Below, piece by piece: positions 61,258-64,000 of a DNA stretch of 64,000 nt. The position numbers and the translations under genes were made by a program. The DNA comes from CAYMZZ01 sp047600605. GTDB lineage: Bacteria; Bacteroidota; Bacteroidia; Chitinophagales; Chitinophagaceae. The number at the start of each line of letters is the position of its first letter. Position 1 is the stretch's first letter. The DNA lies in NCBI GenBank assembly GCA_047600605.1, contig JASGKK010000001.1:2170001-2234000 (forward strand). The letters are read 5' to 3'. The notes under the pieces are model-generated. The model made no database searches and was not told where the DNA came from. It saw nothing but the letters and a program-made list of their open reading frames with translations.

Positions 61258-63102
61258 ATGAATGGTCCGTCATTACATATAAAAAAGGAAATAGCAGAAA
61301 ATTCTTCGCTTACAAAAGAGCAAAAACTGATACTGACATCCTCCGGTAATATACGGATCAATGCAGTAGCAGGTTCCGGAAAAACAACTACTATTATTGA
61401 ATACGCCGCCAGCAGGCCGGCCGGTTCACGCATTTTATATCTTGCATTTAATAAATCTGTACGACAGGAAGCCAGCCGCCGGTTTGCCGAACGGGGCCTT
61501 TCGAATGTGCAGGTGGAAACGGCCCATTCACTGGCATTCCGTCATATCATGCGGGGCAGCCCTTATAAAGTACGCACCCAATCGTACAAAACACATGAAA
61601 TAGCCGATCTGCTTGGCCTTACCGCTACCGGCGAAAAACATGCAGAATACATCATTGCCACTCATATCAACCGGTTTATCACGTATTTCTGTAATAGCGA
61701 TGCGGCACGCGTGCAGGAGCTGGATTACCTGTCGACCATTACAGATGCGAAAGCGCGCAATTTTGTAAAACAGTTTTATACGTATATCGAACAGGGCACA
61801 AGACAGTTTCTGGCCCGTATGGATAAGGCGGCCATCGAGATCACCCATGATTTTTATTTAAAAAAATTTCAGCTCAGCCGGCCTCAGTTGCCTTTTGACT
61901 ATATCCTGTTTGATGAAGGCCAGGACGCTTCTGCTGCCATGCTGAACATATTCATGAGCCAGCCTGCCTGCAAGGTAATTGTGGGCGACACACATCAGCA
62001 GATCTATGGATGGAGGCATGCGGTAAATTCGCTGGCCCTCGCTTCCTTTCCTACTCTCCAACTATCGGCCAGTTTCCGTTTCAGGCAGGATACAGCCAAT
62101 CTCGCAATGGCCGTTCTGGACTGGAAAACCAAACTGGGCGAGTTTTCACCCGTAGCCATTACCGGCAAAGGACATCCGCGCACCGAAAAAACCAAAGCCA
62201 CCATAGCCCGCACCAACCTGGGATTGTTGCTGCGCGCTATCGCCTATATCACCGACAACCGGAAAGTAAAACACATTTACTTCGAAGGAAACATCAACAG
62301 CTATACCTATGCTGAAGATGGTGCTTCCCTGTACGATGTACTCAATCTTTTCAATGGCAAACATGACCGTATACGCGACAAGCTGGTGAGTTCCATGCAG
62401 ACGATCGAAGACCTTGAAGAGTATATTGAAAAAACGGAAGACCAGCAACTGGCCATGATGGTGGAGCTCGTAAAGGAATACGGCAGCGAGATACACGGCA
62501 TCATTCAGCAATTGAAGGACCTGCATACTGGTGATGCGGATCGCGACAAAGCCGAGATGATCTTTTCCACCGTACACCGGGCCAAAGGCATGGAATATGA
62601 TGTGGTATACCTGGTAGACGATTTTGTAACTGCCCGCAAGCTGGATCGTATACTGGCCGAAAATGCAAAAAACAATCAGTCCGCCGACCTGGCTAAGTGG
62701 AATGAAGAGATCAATCTGTTGTATGTAGCCGTGACGCGGGTACGGTACCGGTTGCATATTCCCGAATCGCTATTACCGGATGGAGTAGCATCTTCGCCGC
62801 ATATTGTTGTTGAAAAAAACATCTCCGAAACAGAACGAACCAAAAGCTCTCTGCGTGGAGGTCGTCAGGGTATTGCCGGCTGGCGCAGCACAGGAAATGC
62901 ACCTCAGTCAAAAGGAAAAACACTCGCCGAACGGCAGCAAACCAACAAATCGGCCTATCAACCCTGGACACCAGCGCTGGACGAAGAGTTAAAAGATCTT
63001 TGTGACCGGGGCGCTTCCGTTGGCGAAATGGCCGAATATTTTGAACGCACCAAAGGAGCCATCATAGCACGTTTGAAAAAACTGGAATACATGCCCGATT
63101 GA
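61258..63102 (+). CDS. UvrD/Rep-type superfamily 1 DNA helicase with C-terminal HTH
   Basis: 614 residues. Walker A is NAVAGSGKTTT (K42), motif II is DEGQD (219-223), motif III GDTHQQIYGWRHAV, motif IV ASFRFRQD, motif V STVHRAKGMEYDVVYLVD, and motif VI NLLYVAVTRVRYRL. This is the shorter UvrD-like class with a reduced 2B domain. After a Ser/Gly/Gln-rich linker (~500-565), the last ~45 residues (PWTPALDEELKDLCDRGASVGEMAEYFERTKGAIIARLKKLEYM) form a small helix-turn-helix/Myb-like DNA-binding domain. It may act in replication restart, repair or plasmid/phage defence; no partner gene is adjacent. The start at 61258 has no clear RBS, as usual here. Confidence 0.9.
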   Translation: MNGPSLHIKKEIAENSSLTKEQKLILTSSGNIRINAVAGSGKTTTIIEYAASRPAGSRILYLAFNKSVRQEASRRFAERGLSNVQVETAHSLAFRHIMRGSPYKVRTQSYKTHEIADLLGLTATGEKHAEYIIATHINRFITYFCNSDAARVQELDYLSTITDAKARNFVKQFYTYIEQGTRQFLARMDKAAIEITHDFYLKKFQLSRPQLPFDYILFDEGQDASAAMLNIFMSQPACKVIVGDTHQQIYGWRHAVNSLALASFPTLQLSASFRFRQDTANLAMAVLDWKTKLGEFSPVAITGKGHPRTEKTKATIARTNLGLLLRAIAYITDNRKVKHIYFEGNINSYTYAEDGASLYDVLNLFNGKHDRIRDKLVSSMQTIEDLEEYIEKTEDQQLAMMVELVKEYGSEIHGIIQQLKDLHTGDADRDKAEMIFSTVHRAKGMEYDVVYLVDDFVTARKLDRILAENAKNNQSADLAKWNEEINLLYVAVTRVRYRLHIPESLLPDGVASSPHIVVEKNISETERTKSSLRGGRQGIAGWRSTGNAPQSKGKTLAERQQTNKSAYQPWTPALDEELKDLCDRGASVGEMAEYFERTKGAIIARLKKLEYMPD

Positions 63103-63305
63103 TCGCAATCAACAAATAAACAATCCCTGCTGCTTTACTCAAAAAGATTTCCCCCCTCTGCAACCTTTCTATCCCGCATGTTGTCTGAATAGCACGGAAA
63201 GCCCGTTTTTGATCCACACCTGCAGAAGACTGTTTTATTAATCAGCAGCCAAAGAAATGTTTAGACCTCCCTGATCGTATTGATCTGCAGTCAGCATCAG
63301 CCAGT

Positions 63306-64000
63306 TTATAGTTTTGCCCTGAGCGGCACCTGCAATTGCAGCGTACAGCCATTACCCGGTGTACTGCGGATATCCATTTTTCCCTGGTACAGCGACAGGC
63401 GGTTGCGCATATTGGAGAATCCCAATCCGCCTTTGTAATCGGCCAGGTCAAATCCTTTACCATCGTCGGTAATAGTAACCTGTACCATGGAGCCCGCTGC
63501 TTTAAACTCCAGCCATACATTTGTAGCTCCGGCATGACGGCCGATATTATTGAGTTGCTCCTGTGTGATCCGGTAAAGAGTAAACTGCAGATCTTTTCCC
63601 ATTACATCGTCTGGCAGATCGAAGCGCAGATGCGGCATAAACTTTCCTACTTTTTCATAGGAATAAAGCATATCCTGCAGGGCCTCTTTAAAACCCATGT
63701 CTTTTAAGCCCGGCGGTGTGAGGGAATGACACAGATCTCTGATATCATTTATAGCCTTATGCACCACTTCGGCACTTTTGGTAATTAGTTCCGCGCGGTC
63801 TGCCTCATGCGTACGGGCATAGTCAAGATATATTTTGGCGGTAGATAGTTGCTGATTTACTCCATCATGCAACTCGATGCTGATCAACTGCCGTTCTTTC
63901 TCCTGCCCATCGATCTGTGCCTTATTGATCAGCTGCTGTTCACGGATCTTGCGGCGGGCAGTCTGCCGCAGATAGAGTACCACACCAGCGGCTACCCCCA
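63306..64000 (-). CDS. Sensor histidine kinase, NarL/LiaS type (5' end outside window)
   Basis: The frame is open to the window edge, so the N-terminal sensor is missing. Visible parts are a membrane helix end (GVAAGVVLYLRQTARRK) and the dimerisation domain with phosphorylated His in ISIELHDGVNQQLS. The end of that domain is IRDLCHSLTPPGLKDMGFKEALQDML. The ATPase has N-box YRITQEQLNNIGRHAGA, G1 DDGKGFD, G2 GLGFSNMRNR and final strand GNGCTLQLQVPL. All key residues are intact. It would phosphorylate a NarL/FixJ-type regulator encoded outside the window. It is a useful comparison for the degenerate kinase at 47928. Confidence 0.9.
   Translation of the reverse strand, partial: GVAAGVVLYLRQTARRKIREQQLINKAQIDGQEKERQLISIELHDGVNQQLSTAKIYLDYARTHEADRAELITKSAEVVHKAINDIRDLCHSLTPPGLKDMGFKEALQDMLYSYEKVGKFMPHLRFDLPDDVMGKDLQFTLYRITQEQLNNIGRHAGATNVWLEFKAAGSMVQVTITDDGKGFDLADYKGGLGFSNMRNRLSLYQGKMDIRSTPGNGCTLQLQVPLRAKL

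Noticed and set aside
63102..63305. Small gene or RNA after the helicase
   Set aside because: Only ~200 bases without an ORF, hairpin with T-run or conserved motif that I can recognise.
1..64000. tRNA, rRNA, CRISPR array, insertion sequence, integrase or prophage genes
   Set aside because: None found on reading both strands by eye; short or divergent RNA genes could have been missed and a covariance-model search was not possible.

Overview
The window is a chromosomal stretch of a Bacteroidota bacterium, most likely of the Chitinophaga group (Chitinophagales). This is inferred from gene families rather than a database match: a SusC/SusD pair with an ECF sigma factor and FecR, several secreted proteins with type IX secretion (T9SS) C-terminal sorting domains, a GLPGLI protein beside an outer-membrane barrel, orphan MacB/FtsX-type permeases, a WG-repeat protein, few Shine-Dalgarno sequences and TAnnTTTG-type promoter elements. 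No rRNA, tRNA, CRISPR array, prophage or insertion sequence was recognised.

Layout. 1-6.3 kb: the 3' end of an ABC permease, a secreted HExxH lipoprotein, a frameshifted aldo/keto reductase, a palindrome-rich intergenic region and a large T9SS-type surface protein. 6.4-14.2 kb: a compact glucan-utilisation locus read leftward (ECF sigma, FecR, SusC with an STN domain, SusD, GH16 endoglucanase). 14.3-20.7 kb: a BlaI/BlaR1 pair facing a leftward GLPGLI / TonB-type barrel / beta-propeller operon. Both promoters carry the same paired 17-bp operators at identical 19-bp spacing, so they very probably form one regulon. 20.8-28.6 kb: SRPBCC, cupin, DUF695, a decayed T9SS gene, a PhyH dioxygenase, a globin, a lipoprotein, an S41 peptidase and a beta-lactamase-like hydrolase with a TPR tail. 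28.7-32.8 kb: three secreted fibre-like proteins in one operon. 33-43 kb: a DUF4932-like metallopeptidase, a Na+/H+ antiporter, a zinc alcohol dehydrogenase, DoxX with an intradiol-dioxygenase lipoprotein, an SDR/AraC pair and a TonB-type barrel.

43.5-48.4 kb is a group of orphan genes: a 741-residue protein with a duplicated beta-rich module, a zinc-ribbon membrane protein, a small Cys-containing protein and a degenerate histidine-kinase core. 48.4-64 kb: a BAAT-type hydrolase, a Crp/Fnr regulator, a full-length MacB-type permease, an AraC regulator facing a PIG-L deacetylase, a WG-repeat protein, a TPR membrane protein, a second large LamG/T9SS protein, a sialidase-fold protein, a UvrD-like helicase and the 3' part of a histidine kinase cut by the window edge.

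The points most worth following are the shared BlaI-type operators, the TonB-box-like tail of BlaR1, the 741-residue orphan, the pseudokinase-like protein, the fibre operon, and three families of short intergenic repeats that sit at gene ends and in places supply stop codons and C-terminal residues.
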